A stretch of DNA of 64,000 bases. Source: Pseudomonas agarici (GTDB lineage Bacteria > Pseudomonadota > Gammaproteobacteria > Pseudomonadales > Pseudomonadaceae). A program made the position numbers and the translations under genes. The notes under the pieces are model-generated. The model worked only from the letters and a program-made list of their open reading frames with translations, had not been told where the DNA came from and did not search any database. This document shows, one piece after another, positions 33,913-42,872 of the stretch (its first letter is position 1; the number at the start of each line of letters is the position of its first letter). Where the stretch lies: NCBI RefSeq assembly GCF_900109755.1, contig NZ_FOAR01000021.1:1-64000 (forward strand), given 5' to 3'.

Positions 33913-35385
33913 TCAGAACACCGAGGCGTAATCGCCCAGCTCGACCTGCACCGATTTGATCCGGGTGAAATTATTCAGCGAGCTGATGCCGTTCTCACGA
34001 CCGACACCCGACTGCTTGTAACCGCCTACCGGCATCTTCGCGTCGGACTCGCCCCAGGCATTGATCCAGCAGATACCGGCTTGGAGCTGATGAATCACGC
34101 GGTGGGCGCGGTTCAGGTCGCGGGTGACCACACCGGCAGCCAGGCCGAAGTCGGTATCGTTGGCCCGGCGGATCACTTCATCTTCGGTCTCGTAGCTAAG
34201 AATGCTCATGACCGGGCCGAAGATTTCTTCGCGAACGATGGTCATCTCGTCAGTGCAGTCGGTGAACACGGTCGGCGCCACGTAGGCGCCGTTGGCGAAC
34301 TCGCCGGCGCTCAGGCGTTCGCCACCGCACAGCAGGCGGGCGCCTTCTGCCTTGCCCTTGGCGATGTAGCCCAGCACGCTTTCCATGTGGGCGAAGCTGA
34401 CCAGCGGACCGAAATTGGTGTTCTCGTCTTGTGGGTTACCGACGCGAATCCGTGCCACGCGCTCGGCGATCTTGGCTTCGAATGCGGTTTTCAGGTGGCT
34501 CGGCACGAACACGCGGGTGCCGTTGGTACAGACCTGGCCGGAGCTGTAGAAGTTGGCCATCATTGCCGTGTCGGCGGCGCGATCGAGGTCGGCGTCGTCG
34601 AAGATGATCAGTGGCGACTTGCCGCCCAGTTCCATGGTCACGTCCTTGAGCGACGAGCTGGATGCGCTGGCCATAACCTTCTTGCCAGTGTCGGTGCCAC
34701 CGGTGAAGGAGACTTTCTCGATGCGCGGATGCTCGGTCAGCCAGGTCCCGACTTCACGGCCGCTGCCGGTGAGGACGTTGAACACACCGTCCGGAACGCC
34801 GGCTTCGGTGTAGATCTCGGCCAGTTTCAGGGTGGTCAGCGAGGTGACTTCGCTGGGTTTGAAGATCATCGCGTTGCCAGCCGCCAGCGCCGGCGCGGAT
34901 TTCCACAGGGCAATCTGAATCGGGTAATTCCAGGCGCCGATACCGGCAACCACGCCCAGCGGCTCGCGACGGGTGTAGACGAATGAAGTGCTACGCAGCG
35001 GAATCTGCTCGCCTTCGATGGCGGGCACCAGACCGGCGTAGTATTCCAGTACGTCGGCACCGGTGACGATATCGACATAACGGGTTTCGGAGTAGGCCTT
35101 GCCGGTGTCCAGGGTTTCCAGGGCGGCCAGTTCATCGTTGCGCTCGCGCAGGATATCCACGGCGCGGCGCAGGATGCGCGAACGTTCCATGGCGGTCATC
35201 GCCGCCCAGATTTTCTGGCCCTTCTCGGCACTGGTCACGGCGCGCTCGACGTCTGCTTGGGTCGCACGTTGCACCTTGGCGAGCACTTCACCGTTAGCCG
35301 GGTTGATGGCATCGAAAGTGGCTTCGCCGCTGGCGTCGGTGTAACCGCCATCGATGTAGAGTTTTTGCAGTTCGAAACGGGCCAT
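33913..35385 (-). CDS. betB: Betaine aldehyde dehydrogenase
   Basis: BetB oxidises betaine aldehyde to glycine betaine with NAD(P). The 490-residue protein has the ALDH motifs FTGGTDTGKKVM, MELGGKSP (general base Glu) and the catalytic Cys in SSGQVCTNGTRVFV (near residue 286). GAGGA stands five bases before the ATG. It lies 168 bases after betI on the same strand, in the usual betI-betB-betA order. Confidence 0.97.
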   Translation of the reverse strand: MARFELQKLYIDGGYTDASGEATFDAINPANGEVLAKVQRATQADVERAVTSAEKGQKIWAAMTAMERSRILRRAVDILRERNDELAALETLDTGKAYSETRYVDIVTGADVLEYYAGLVPAIEGEQIPLRSTSFVYTRREPLGVVAGIGAWNYPIQIALWKSAPALAAGNAMIFKPSEVTSLTTLKLAEIYTEAGVPDGVFNVLTGSGREVGTWLTEHPRIEKVSFTGGTDTGKKVMASASSSSLKDVTMELGGKSPLIIFDDADLDRAADTAMMANFYSSGQVCTNGTRVFVPSHLKTAFEAKIAERVARIRVGNPQDENTNFGPLVSFAHMESVLGYIAKGKAEGARLLCGGERLSAGEFANGAYVAPTVFTDCTDEMTIVREEIFGPVMSILSYETEDEVIRRANDTDFGLAAGVVTRDLNRAHRVIHQLQAGICWINAWGESDAKMPVGGYKQSGVGRENGISSLNNFTRIKSVQVELGDYASVF

Positions 35386-35553
35386 AGAGTCCTCGCAAGT
35401 GCATCAGTGGTTGGGCTAAACACGACTGCGGGCTGGGCACCTTCGGTGCATGCAGGTAAGACTGCGTTGAACACTCCTTCGTCTTACCTGCGCTCGCTAG
35501 GGTTTTAAACCCTGTGCCGAGTGGTCAAACGGGCCACCCGTTAGTGTGTATGA

Positions 35554-36162
35554 CTACGCCTGGGTGCCGTAGTGCTCCTGCTTAGCCAGTTGCAAATCCA
35601 TATATTCATAAGCGATCCGTTGCGCCTGCACGGTGTCGAAAGCATCTCCCGACAACGCGCCGCGCAACCACAAACCGTCGATCAACGCCGCCAGGCCCCG
35701 TGCCGCGCTACGGGCGGCGGGCGGCGCCAGGGCGCGGCGGAACTGGCAACACAGGTTGGAATACAGACGGTGATCGTTGATCCGCTGCAACCTGTGCAAA
35801 GACGGCTGGTGCATGCTGCTGGCCCAGAAGGCCAGCCAGGTTTTCATCGCCGGGCCGTTGACCTGGCTGGCGTCGAAGTTGCCTTCGATAATCACTTGCA
35901 GATGAGCCCGTGGGCTGTCATCGGCCAGTGCCTGGCGGCGCGCGGCGATATTGTCGGTCAGGGCGCTCATCAGATACCGCATCGTGGCGGCGAGCAGGCC
36001 GTTCTTGTCTTGAAAATAGTGACTGATGATGCCATTCGAGACACCCGCCAAGCGGGCGATCAGCGCGATGCTGGCGTCTGCCATTCCGACCTGATCGATC
36101 GCGGTCAAGGTGGCTTCGATCAATTGTTGGCGGCGTATGGGTTGCATACCGATCTTGGGCAT
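35554..36162 (-). CDS. betI: Choline-responsive TetR-family repressor BetI
   Basis: BetI represses the bet genes and is released by choline. The 202-residue protein begins MPKIGMQPIRRQQLIEATLTAIDQVG. A helix-turn-helix follows at about residues 28-50 (IALIARLAGVSNGIISHYFQDK), then the ligand-binding helices, including MKTWLAFWASSM. The ATG at 36162 has AGGAG nine bases upstream. A BetI-type palindromic operator lies 71 bases upstream, so the operon is autoregulated. Confidence 0.95.
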   Translation of the reverse strand: MPKIGMQPIRRQQLIEATLTAIDQVGMADASIALIARLAGVSNGIISHYFQDKNGLLAATMRYLMSALTDNIAARRQALADDSPRAHLQVIIEGNFDASQVNGPAMKTWLAFWASSMHQPSLHRLQRINDHRLYSNLCCQFRRALAPPAARSAARGLAALIDGLWLRGALSGDAFDTVQAQRIAYEYMDLQLAKQEHYGTQA

Positions 36163-36232
36163 GGTTCTGCTCTCCTTGGGCCCGCCGGCAGACATAGAAC
36201 GGCTATCGGCTTGTGGATCAGTTTATTTTGTT

Positions 36233-36252
36233 TTGATTGATCGTTCAATCAA
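36233..36252. promoter_or_regulatory. BetI operator
   Basis: TTGATTGA-TCGT-TCAATCAA is an 8-bp inverted repeat with a 4-base spacer, 71 bases upstream of betI. It agrees with the BetI box described upstream of bet genes in E. coli and other Proteobacteria (TTGATTG...CAATCAA, from memory). Confidence 0.88.
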
Positions 36253-36435
36253 CAAAAAGTCGGCGACGAATCGTCACCGCCTACAGTTTTTTCCTATAGG
36301 CAGTCGGCGGAGACAGGATCTTTGAAAAAACACCGAAGCTGCGGGCATGCCGGCGAAGCGTTTGGCCGTCTTGAGGGGCATTCCTCGCGGTTCGGCGTCT
36401 CGACAAGCTCAGCGCCGACACGCGTGATGTCACCC

Positions 36436-36475
36436 CGAAAACAACAACGCCGCGATCCTTTCGCGGCGTTGTTGC
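36436..36475 (-). terminator. Intrinsic terminator of choXWV
   Basis: A perfect 14-bp stem (CAACAACGCCGCGA and its complement, 36442-36455 and 36461-36474) with a 5-base loop starts nine bases past the choV stop. On the minus strand TTTTC follows. Confidence 0.9.
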
Positions 36476-36482
36476 GTCGGTC

Positions 36483-37661
36483 TCAACCCAGGTTCTTGCC
36501 CAATAGAGCATGGTACAACTCGCTGTCGCCGAGAATCCCGACCAGCTTGTTGTTGTCGTGCAGCACCAGCTTGTTGCCGGTCTGGTAGCGGATCTGCAGC
36601 GCGTCGCGCATACCGATATTCGAATCTACCAGGGTCGGGCTGCGGCCCAGACTCTCGACGGTCTGGCCCTGTACCCAACTTTGCAGGTTCAGGTCGGCAC
36701 CGTTCTGGCGGGCGCCTTTGATGGTGTCGCCTTCGGCCAGATCGATCCACGAGTCGCCACCCGGATCGATGCACACTGAGCCATTGACGCGTTTGCAGTT
36801 GTCCAGGGCGCGCATCAGGCTGCGACCGCAGAGCACATTGAGCGGGTTGGTATGGGCGACGAAGGTGCGTACATATTCGTCCGCCGGGTTGAGCACGATT
36901 TCTTCAGGCTTGCTGTACTGGATGATCCGGCCGTCTTTCATGATCGCGATGCGGCTGCCCAGTTTCAGCGCTTCGTCGAGGTCGTGGCTGACGAACACGA
37001 TGGTTTTCGCCAGTTTGTTCTGCAGGGTCAGCAGTTCGTCCTGCAGGCCCTGGCGGATCAGCGGGTCGAGGGCCGAGAACGGTTCGTCCATCAGCAGGAT
37101 ATCGGCATCCATTGCCAGGGCGCGGGCCAGGCCTACCCGTTGCTGCATACCGCCAGACAACTCATCGGGCTTCTTGTTACGCCATTGGGTCAGGCCCACC
37201 AGCTCAAGCTTTTCGTCCACCAGCTTGCGCCGTTCCTTTTCCGGGCGTCCCTGCATTTCCAGGCCAAAGCTGATGTTCTCGCGCACCGTCAGCCAGGGCA
37301 TCAGAGCGAACTTCTGGAACACCATGGCGATGCGCTGGGTGCGCATCATCTTCAGTTCGGCGTCGGTGCAGTGGGCGATATCGATGGGTCGACCTTCATG
37401 CTCGACGAACAAATGGCCACGGCTGACCGTGTTCAGGCCGTTGATGCAACGCAGCAGGCTGGACTTACCGGAGCCGGAGAGGCCCATCAGTACACAAATC
37501 TCGCCTTTCTCGATTTCCAGGCTGGCATTCTCGACGCCGACGATCTGCCCGGTCTTCTTCAGGATTTCTTCCCGCTTGAGGCCTTTGTCCAGCAGCGCGA
37601 GGGCCTCACGCGGGTTCTTGGAGAAGATAACGTCTACCTTGTCGAAGCGGATTATGCTCAT
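36483..37661 (-). CDS. choV: Choline/betaine ABC transporter, ATP-binding protein
   Basis: The 392-residue ATPase (CbcV in P. aeruginosa) energises quaternary amine import. Walker A is MGLSGSGKSSLL, the ABC signature LSGGMQQRVGLARAL, Walker B ILLMDEPFSALD, and the switch His is in VFVSHDLDEA. The C-terminal 110 residues form a CBS-like regulatory region typical of the ProV/OpuA group, ending LVGILGDSELYHALLG. The ATG overlaps the choW stop by four bases. Confidence 0.95.
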   Translation of the reverse strand: MSIIRFDKVDVIFSKNPREALALLDKGLKREEILKKTGQIVGVENASLEIEKGEICVLMGLSGSGKSSLLRCINGLNTVSRGHLFVEHEGRPIDIAHCTDAELKMMRTQRIAMVFQKFALMPWLTVRENISFGLEMQGRPEKERRKLVDEKLELVGLTQWRNKKPDELSGGMQQRVGLARALAMDADILLMDEPFSALDPLIRQGLQDELLTLQNKLAKTIVFVSHDLDEALKLGSRIAIMKDGRIIQYSKPEEIVLNPADEYVRTFVAHTNPLNVLCGRSLMRALDNCKRVNGSVCIDPGGDSWIDLAEGDTIKGARQNGADLNLQSWVQGQTVESLGRSPTLVDSNIGMRDALQIRYQTGNKLVLHDNNKLVGILGDSELYHALLGKNLG

Positions 37662-38521
37662 GCGTCACCCCTTGCCGGTGCGTCGGGTTGTTTGCAGATA
37701 CGGTCGAGCATGATTGCCAGCAATACAATCGCCAGGCCGGCCTCGAAGCCCAGGGCGATATCAGCGGTGTTCAGTGCGTTGACCACGGGCTTGCCCAGGC
37801 CATCGGCTCCTACCAGTGCAGCGATCACCACCATCGACAACGACAGCATGATGCACTGGGTGATACCGGCGGCGATGCTCGGCATGGCGTGGGGCAGCTC
37901 GATGCGTGCGAGCAACTGGCGGCGCGAGCAGCCAAAGGCCTTGCCGGCGTCCATCAATTCCTGCGGTACATCCTGGATGCCCAGATAGGTCAGGCGGATG
38001 GGGGCGGCAATCGCGAACACCACCGTGGAAATCAGGCCGGGCACCACGCCCAGACCGAAGAGGGTCAGGGTCGGAATCAGGTACACGAATGTCGGTACGG
38101 TCTGCATCAGGTCGAGGACCGGACGCATCAGGGTGTAAAACATCGGCTTGTGCGCGGCGACAATGCCCAGCGGCACGCCGATGACCACGCAGACCAGGGT
38201 GGCGAACATCACCTGGGCGAGGGTTTCCATGGTTTCCTGCCAGTACCCCAGATTGAGGATCAGCAGGAATGAAGCGACCACGAAGGCGGTCAGCCCCCAT
38301 TTGCGCTGGATAAAGTGGGCGATCAGGGCGATCAGCGCGATCAATGCCAGCGGATTGAACCAGGCCAGCGCAAACGTTACGCCGTGGATCATCGTTTCCA
38401 GGGTCGAAGCGATCGCATCGAAGTAGTTGGCCCCGTTCTGGGTCAACCATTCAACGAAGGCGGCGATGTACTGGCCTAGAGGGATTTTGTGTTCAGTCAG
38501 CATGGTATTGAACGTCCACAT
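37658..38521 (-). CDS. choW: Choline/betaine ABC transporter, permease
   Basis: The 287-residue permease has about seven hydrophobic segments. The cytoplasmic EAA-type loop GIQDVPQELMDAGKAFGCSRRQLLARIELPHAMPSI contacts the ATPase. It forms the channel for ChoX-delivered substrate (CbcW in PAO1). The start is uncertain: the ATG at 38521 has no good ribosome binding site, and MLTEHKIPL, six codons further in (38503), is an alternative that fits related proteins. It overlaps choV by four bases. Confidence 0.93.
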   Translation of the reverse strand: MWTFNTMLTEHKIPLGQYIAAFVEWLTQNGANYFDAIASTLETMIHGVTFALAWFNPLALIALIALIAHFIQRKWGLTAFVVASFLLILNLGYWQETMETLAQVMFATLVCVVIGVPLGIVAAHKPMFYTLMRPVLDLMQTVPTFVYLIPTLTLFGLGVVPGLISTVVFAIAAPIRLTYLGIQDVPQELMDAGKAFGCSRRQLLARIELPHAMPSIAAGITQCIMLSLSMVVIAALVGADGLGKPVVNALNTADIALGFEAGLAIVLLAIMLDRICKQPDAPARGDA

Positions 38522-38572
38522 GCGGGGGAATAAATGCAGGCGCCGGTGAGCAGGCCCGCCCGGCGTCGGCGA

Positions 38573-39520
38573 TCATTGCGCGAGCTTGGCTTTCACGGCG
38601 TCCAGGCCAGGTTTGCTGTCAATGGTGGTCACGCCGGCCAGCCAGGTATCGAGTACCTGTGGATTGTTCTTCAACCAAGCCTTGGCCGCGGCTTCAGGCT
38701 TCATCTTGTCGTCGAGGATGTTGCCCATCAGCGAGCTTTCCATGTCGACGGTGAATTCGAGGTTCTTCAGCAACTGGCCGACATTGCTGCACTCTTGCAC
38801 GTAGCCCTTGCGGGTGTTGGTCGCCACGGTGGCCGCGCCGAAGTCCGGGCCGAAGAAGTCGTCGCCGCCGGTCAAGTACTGGATCTTGAAACGCTTGTTC
38901 ATGGGGTGCGGCGCCCAGCCGAGGAAGACCACCGCGGTGTCGCGTTTCTGTGCCCGGTCGACCTGGGAAAGCATGCCCGCTTCGCTGGATTCGACGACCT
39001 TGAAACCGGCGTCCTTGAGGCCGAAGGCGTTCTTGTCGATCATGCTCTGGATCAGGCGGTTGCCGTCGTTGCCCGGCTCGATGCCGTAGATCTTGCCGTC
39101 CAGTTCCTTCTTGAACTTGACGATATCGGCGAAGTCATGCAGACCCTTGTCATACAGCGCCTGGGGCACGGCCAGGGTGTATTTGGCGCCCTTGAGGTTG
39201 GTGCGCACTACATCCACGGTTCCGGCGTCACGGTAGGCCTTGATGTCGTTCTCCATGGTTGGCATCCAGTTGCCGAGGAAGATGTCCATGTTCTTGCCGT
39301 CGGCCAGGGACTTGTAGGTGACCGGCACGGAAATCATCGTGGTCTTGGTCTTGTAGCCAAGGGCCTGCAGCACGACGCTGGTGGTGGCGGTAGTGGCGGT
39401 AATGTCTGTCCAACCGACATCGGAGAAGTTCACGGTACTGCACTGCGCCGGTTCCGCGGCGTGGGCCAACAGCGGGAGACTCAGCATAGTGGCCAACAAC
39501 AACGAGGGGGAACCTTTCAT
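38573..39520 (-). CDS. choX: Choline-binding periplasmic protein
   Basis: The 315-residue protein has a signal peptide (LLATMLSLPLLAHAAEP) and the OpuAC/ProX-type fold. Family segments include VGWTDITATTATTSVVLQALGY, DIFLGNWMPTMENDI, GKIYGIEPGNDGNRLIQSMI and VVFLGWAPHPMN. Tryptophans in these loops form the cage for quaternary ammonium ions. It equals CbcX of P. aeruginosa. AGGAG precedes the ATG. It is the first gene of choXWV and paralogous to caiX at 47139-48083. Confidence 0.94.
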   Translation of the reverse strand: MKGSPSLLLATMLSLPLLAHAAEPAQCSTVNFSDVGWTDITATTATTSVVLQALGYKTKTTMISVPVTYKSLADGKNMDIFLGNWMPTMENDIKAYRDAGTVDVVRTNLKGAKYTLAVPQALYDKGLHDFADIVKFKKELDGKIYGIEPGNDGNRLIQSMIDKNAFGLKDAGFKVVESSEAGMLSQVDRAQKRDTAVVFLGWAPHPMNKRFKIQYLTGGDDFFGPDFGAATVATNTRKGYVQECSNVGQLLKNLEFTVDMESSLMGNILDDKMKPEAAAKAWLKNNPQVLDTWLAGVTTIDSKPGLDAVKAKLAQ

Positions 39521-39958
39521 GGGGGTAGACTCCTATGTGTTTTTTTTGGCAGTGTCCGACTGGACCATCGCGCTTAATTGTTCTGTTGCGGTTGGAGGCG
39601 TCGAGGGCAGCTCTACCCCGGTATCCTGCAATCGAGTCGAGACTGATCATGTACCAGCCTGAATATGTCGCCTACAGGGTGCGTCGTATCCAGTACAGGG
39701 AGAGTCGCATCCAGTGTCGGTGAGGTCGTTTACAGATTTTTTCGCTGCTTTTTTCTTCCCGGAATCGCGAAAGAGCGTTGAAAAAAACCTGTCGGCGGCG
39801 GCTGGCGTAGATAGACATGAGTGCGTCGGTGCCAGACGTCGAGCACCGATTCAAAAGGCTGATGATGCCGTCATTCCGGCGGATCGCAGCTACGAACGTA
39901 GCCGTCCGCCACCAGGCGTTTCAACGTCTGGAACCTGCATCCAGAGGGCGTCACGGTC
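39521..39958. other. Divergent intergenic region between choX and L-serine dehydratase
   Basis: These 438 bases must hold the choX promoter (minus) and probably that of the dehydratase gene (plus). A direct repeat in the middle is listed separately. T-rich runs near 39735-39760 resemble termination debris but have no stem. No supported gene is seen, although a plus-strand frame without a ribosome binding site runs through. Confidence 0.5.
39683..39715. promoter_or_regulatory. Direct repeat with 21-bp period, candidate AraC-type activator site
   Basis: GTCGTATCCAGT (39683-39694) and GTCGCATCCAGT (39704-39715) differ at one base and are spaced by exactly two helical turns. Direct half-sites of this spacing are typical of AraC-family activators. 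The obvious candidate is GbdR, encoded 2 kb away, but I have not matched it to a known GbdR consensus. Confidence 0.45.
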
Positions 39959-41335
39959 ATGGCAATCAGCGTATTCGACCTGTTCAAGATCGGCATCGGT
40001 CCGTCCAGCTCCCATACCGTGGGACCCATGCGGGCGGCGGCGTTGTTCGTGCAAAAACTGCGCGAGCGCGGTGCCCTGGAGCGGGTTTGTCGGGTCGAGG
40101 TGCGGCTCTATGGTTCGCTGTCGGCCACTGGTATCGGCCACGGCAGCGACAACGCGGTCATCATGGGGTTGATGGGTGAGTGGCCGGATGCGATCGATCC
40201 GACGCAAATCGGCTTGCGCATCGCTACTCTGCGAGAAACCGATACGCTGTTGCTCGACAATCGCTTGCCGATTCCCTTTGTCTGGGCGCGCGACATGCAA
40301 CTGATCGACGAGAACCTGCCGTTCCATCCCAATGCCATGACCCTGGTCGCCTTCGATGGCGCTGGCGAGCTGCATCGTGACACCTACTATTCGGTCGGAG
40401 GTGGGTTTGTCGTTGACGCGGAGCAAGCAGCCAGCGGTGTCGCGGATAGGGACCAGACTGTACTGGCGTATGATTTTTCCAGTGCGGTCGAGCTGCTCGA
40501 ATTGTGCCGCAAACATAACCTGCGAGTGGCGCAGTTGATGATGGCGAATGAACGGAGCTGGCGCTCGGAGGACGAGATCCGCGCCAACTTGATGAAGCTC
40601 TGGCGGGCGATGCAAGATTGTGTCGAGCAGGGCCTCAAGCATGAGGGCATCCTGCCCGGCGGCTTGAATGTGCGTCGACGTGCAGCCAAATTGCACCGTA
40701 GCCTGCAGGAACTGAACAAGCCGAATGTAATCGGCTCGACCCTCGGGGCGATGGAGTGGGTCAACCTGTTTGCCCTCGCCGTCAATGAAGAGAACGCTGC
40801 CGGCGGGCGCATGGTGACGGCGCCGACCAATGGCGCAGCGGGGATCATCCCGGCGGTGTTGCACTATTTCATGAAGTTCAGCGACGCGGTGACCGATGCC
40901 CATGTCGTCGATTACTTCCTGGCAGCGGCGGCGGTCGGGATCCTTTGCAAGAAGAATGCTTCCATCTCCGGCGCCGAAGTCGGTTGCCAGGGCGAAGTCG
41001 GCTCCGCCTGCGCCATGGCTGCGGCGGGGTTGGCGCAGATCCTCGGGGCGACGCCGGAGCAGTTGTGCAACGCCGCCGAGATCGGCCTTGAACACAACCT
41101 CGGCCTGACCTGCGACCCGGTGGGCGGACTGGTGCAGGTACCTTGTATCGAGCGCAACGCGATTGCCGCGGTGAAGGCAATCAACGCCGCACAGATGGCC
41201 TTGCGTGGGGATGGCCAGCACTTTATTTCCCTGGACCGGGTGATTCGCACCATGCGTGATACCGGTGCCGATATGCACGACAAATACAAGGAGACTTCGC
41301 GGGGTGGATTGGCGGTCAGTGCAGTGGAGTGCTGA
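39959..41335 (+). CDS. sdaB: L-serine dehydratase (iron-sulfur type)
   Basis: The enzyme deaminates L-serine to pyruvate and ammonia with a 4Fe-4S cluster. The 458-residue single-chain form has the N-terminal SVFDLFKIGIGPSSSHTVGPMRAA. Cluster-binding cysteines are in LCKKNASISGAEVGCQGEVGSAC and the loop LTCDPVGGLVQVPCIERNA. In this locus it completes choline breakdown, since glycine from dimethylglycine and sarcosine is converted to serine and then pyruvate. The corresponding gene in PAO1 (PA5379) lies in the same place between cbcX and gbdR. Confidence 0.93.
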   Translation: MAISVFDLFKIGIGPSSSHTVGPMRAAALFVQKLRERGALERVCRVEVRLYGSLSATGIGHGSDNAVIMGLMGEWPDAIDPTQIGLRIATLRETDTLLLDNRLPIPFVWARDMQLIDENLPFHPNAMTLVAFDGAGELHRDTYYSVGGGFVVDAEQAASGVADRDQTVLAYDFSSAVELLELCRKHNLRVAQLMMANERSWRSEDEIRANLMKLWRAMQDCVEQGLKHEGILPGGLNVRRRAAKLHRSLQELNKPNVIGSTLGAMEWVNLFALAVNEENAAGGRMVTAPTNGAAGIIPAVLHYFMKFSDAVTDAHVVDYFLAAAAVGILCKKNASISGAEVGCQGEVGSACAMAAAGLAQILGATPEQLCNAAEIGLEHNLGLTCDPVGGLVQVPCIERNAIAAVKAINAAQMALRGDGQHFISLDRVIRTMRDTGADMHDKYKETSRGGLAVSAVEC

Positions 41336-41748
41336 TCGAGCCTGTGGACCTACCGCTTATCCTGGTGGCCCGTATTTGGGGCGTCGCAAACAGATAACTG
41401 AAACACCGGGGCAACAACCAGGATCGTGCCCCGTTACCGCCGGCCCACCGTGCTTGCGGTGACACTCTCGCCCGGCGCTTTGCTGCGCCCGAAACACAAG
41501 TGCTACCGATTTGCTCAAACCGCCGAAGCAGGGCGCCTACGGAACTTTTTCGCGCTTATAACCCGCACTCCTGGCAGGGGCTATATAGACACGCCGTCAT
41601 GTCGTTTTCAGGAGTTATTGAATATGCATTCAACTTTAGGCATGGCAATTGCTCTGTCATCACAAAGCACCTTTTCCCCGTGGGAACGAGGGCAATAACA
41701 AGAGCCTCCGCTTGAGGCCATCACCCGCTTGTGTGAGGAGATACCGCG
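41336..41748. other. Leader and promoter region of gbdR
   Basis: The 413 bases between the serine dehydratase gene and gbdR contain a 24-codon open frame with a ribosome binding site (41624-41698, listed separately). No clear sigma-54 promoter (GG-N10-GC) was found by eye, although gbdR in P. aeruginosa is reported to depend on NtrC and CbrB. No terminator for the dehydratase gene is visible. Confidence 0.5.
41624..41698 (+). CDS. Candidate upstream small ORF (24 aa) ahead of gbdR
   Basis: ATG at 41624 has AGGAG nine bases upstream and opens 24 codons (MHSTLGMAIALSSQ...RGQ) ending 50 bases before the gbdR start. It could be a leader peptide controlling gbdR, or chance. It contains no run of identical or regulatory codons. 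Confidence 0.35.
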   Translation: MHSTLGMAIALSSQSTFSPWERGQ

Positions 41749-42852
41749 ATGACGTCGTTTCAATCCGGGGTCCAGCCCCAGAACCGTGCGCCTCAATCCA
41801 TCGGCTTCCTGCTGCTGGACAATTTCACGCTCATTTCCCTGGCCTCGGCGGTCGAGCCGCTGCGCATGGCCAACCAGCTGTCCGGTCGCGAGCTCTATCG
41901 CTGGACCACCCTGAGCGTCGATGGTGGACAGGTCTGGGCCAGCGACGGACTGCAGATCACGCCGGATGCCTCCATGCACAAAGCCCCGCCGATGGACACC
42001 GTGATTGTTTGCGGCGGCATTGGCATTCAGCGCACCGTGACCCGCGAGCATGTGTCCTGGTTGCAGAGTCAGGCTCGCCAGTCCCGCCGCCTCGGGGCGG
42101 TCTGCACCGGCAGTTGGGCGTTGGCCTGTGCCGGTCTGCTCGACGGCTTCGATTGCAGCGTGCACTGGGAGTGCCTGGCGTCGATGCAGGAGGCCTTTCC
42201 GCGCGTCGTCATGAGCACTCGCCTATTCACCCTCGACCGCAACCGCTTTACCAGCTCCGGCGGTACCGCGCCGCTGGACATGATGCTGCACCTGATCAGC
42301 CGCGATCACGGTCGTGAACTGTCGGCCGCGATTTCCGAGATGTTCGTCTACGAACGTATCCGCAACGAACAGGATCACCAGCGCGTGCCGCTCAAGCACA
42401 TGCTCGGCACCAACCAGCCGAAGTTGCAGGAAATCGTCGCGTTGATGGAAGCCAACCTGGAAGAGCCGATCGACCTCGACGAGCTGGCCGTGTACGTCAC
42501 CGTGTCCCGCCGGCAGTTGGAGCGGCTGTTCCAGAAGTACCTGCACTGTTCGCCGTCGCGCTACTACCTCAAGTTGCGGTTGATCCGGGCGCGGCAGTTG
42601 CTCAAGCAGACGCCGATGTCGATCATCGAAGTGGCGTCGGTCTGCGGCTTCGTCTCGACGCCGCACTTCTCCAAGTGCTATCGCGAGTACTTCGGCATTC
42701 CGCCACGTGACGAGCGCGTCGGCTCCAACACCACCCAGCAGGTGGCGATGATGCCGATTCCGCAGGCGCTGGTCCTGGCCCCGTTGTCCGGACCGATGTC
42801 GGCCTTGAGCCAGGCGCGCAACGAGTCGACGTTTGCCAGTGTGAGGCTCTAG
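41749..42852 (+). CDS. gbdR: AraC-family activator of betaine catabolism, GbdR
   Basis: GbdR senses glycine betaine and dimethylglycine and activates gbc, dgc, sox and related genes. The 367-residue protein has an N-terminal class I glutamine amidotransferase-like sensor domain (QSIGFLLLDNFTLISLASAVEPLRMANQL; LGAVCTGSWALACAGLLDG, a nucleophile-elbow-like segment) and a C-terminal AraC DNA-binding domain with two helix-turn-helices (about 230-330: LAVYVTVSRRQLERLFQKYL and IIEVASVCGFVSTPHFSKCYREYFG). GAGGAG precedes the ATG. Position next to sdaB and choX supports the identification. Confidence 0.93.
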   Translation: MTSFQSGVQPQNRAPQSIGFLLLDNFTLISLASAVEPLRMANQLSGRELYRWTTLSVDGGQVWASDGLQITPDASMHKAPPMDTVIVCGGIGIQRTVTREHVSWLQSQARQSRRLGAVCTGSWALACAGLLDGFDCSVHWECLASMQEAFPRVVMSTRLFTLDRNRFTSSGGTAPLDMMLHLISRDHGRELSAAISEMFVYERIRNEQDHQRVPLKHMLGTNQPKLQEIVALMEANLEEPIDLDELAVYVTVSRRQLERLFQKYLHCSPSRYYLKLRLIRARQLLKQTPMSIIEVASVCGFVSTPHFSKCYREYFGIPPRDERVGSNTTQQVAMMPIPQALVLAPLSGPMSALSQARNESTFASVRL

Positions 42853-42872
42853 TGGCCTGTGTGTTTCTTCGG

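Larger units (their letters stand above)
36163..36482. other. Intergenic region between choV and betI, with no betT
   Basis: About 320 bases hold the BetI operator (36233-36252) and the choV terminator (36436-36475). I see no gene between. In P. aeruginosa PAO1 the choline transporter gene betT1 occupies this position, so it is absent from the locus here. Confidence 0.6.

Noticed and set aside
41336..41748. A sigma-54 promoter for gbdR
   Set aside because: I looked for GG-N10-GC with TGGCAC/TTGC context and saw only partial matches with wrong spacing.
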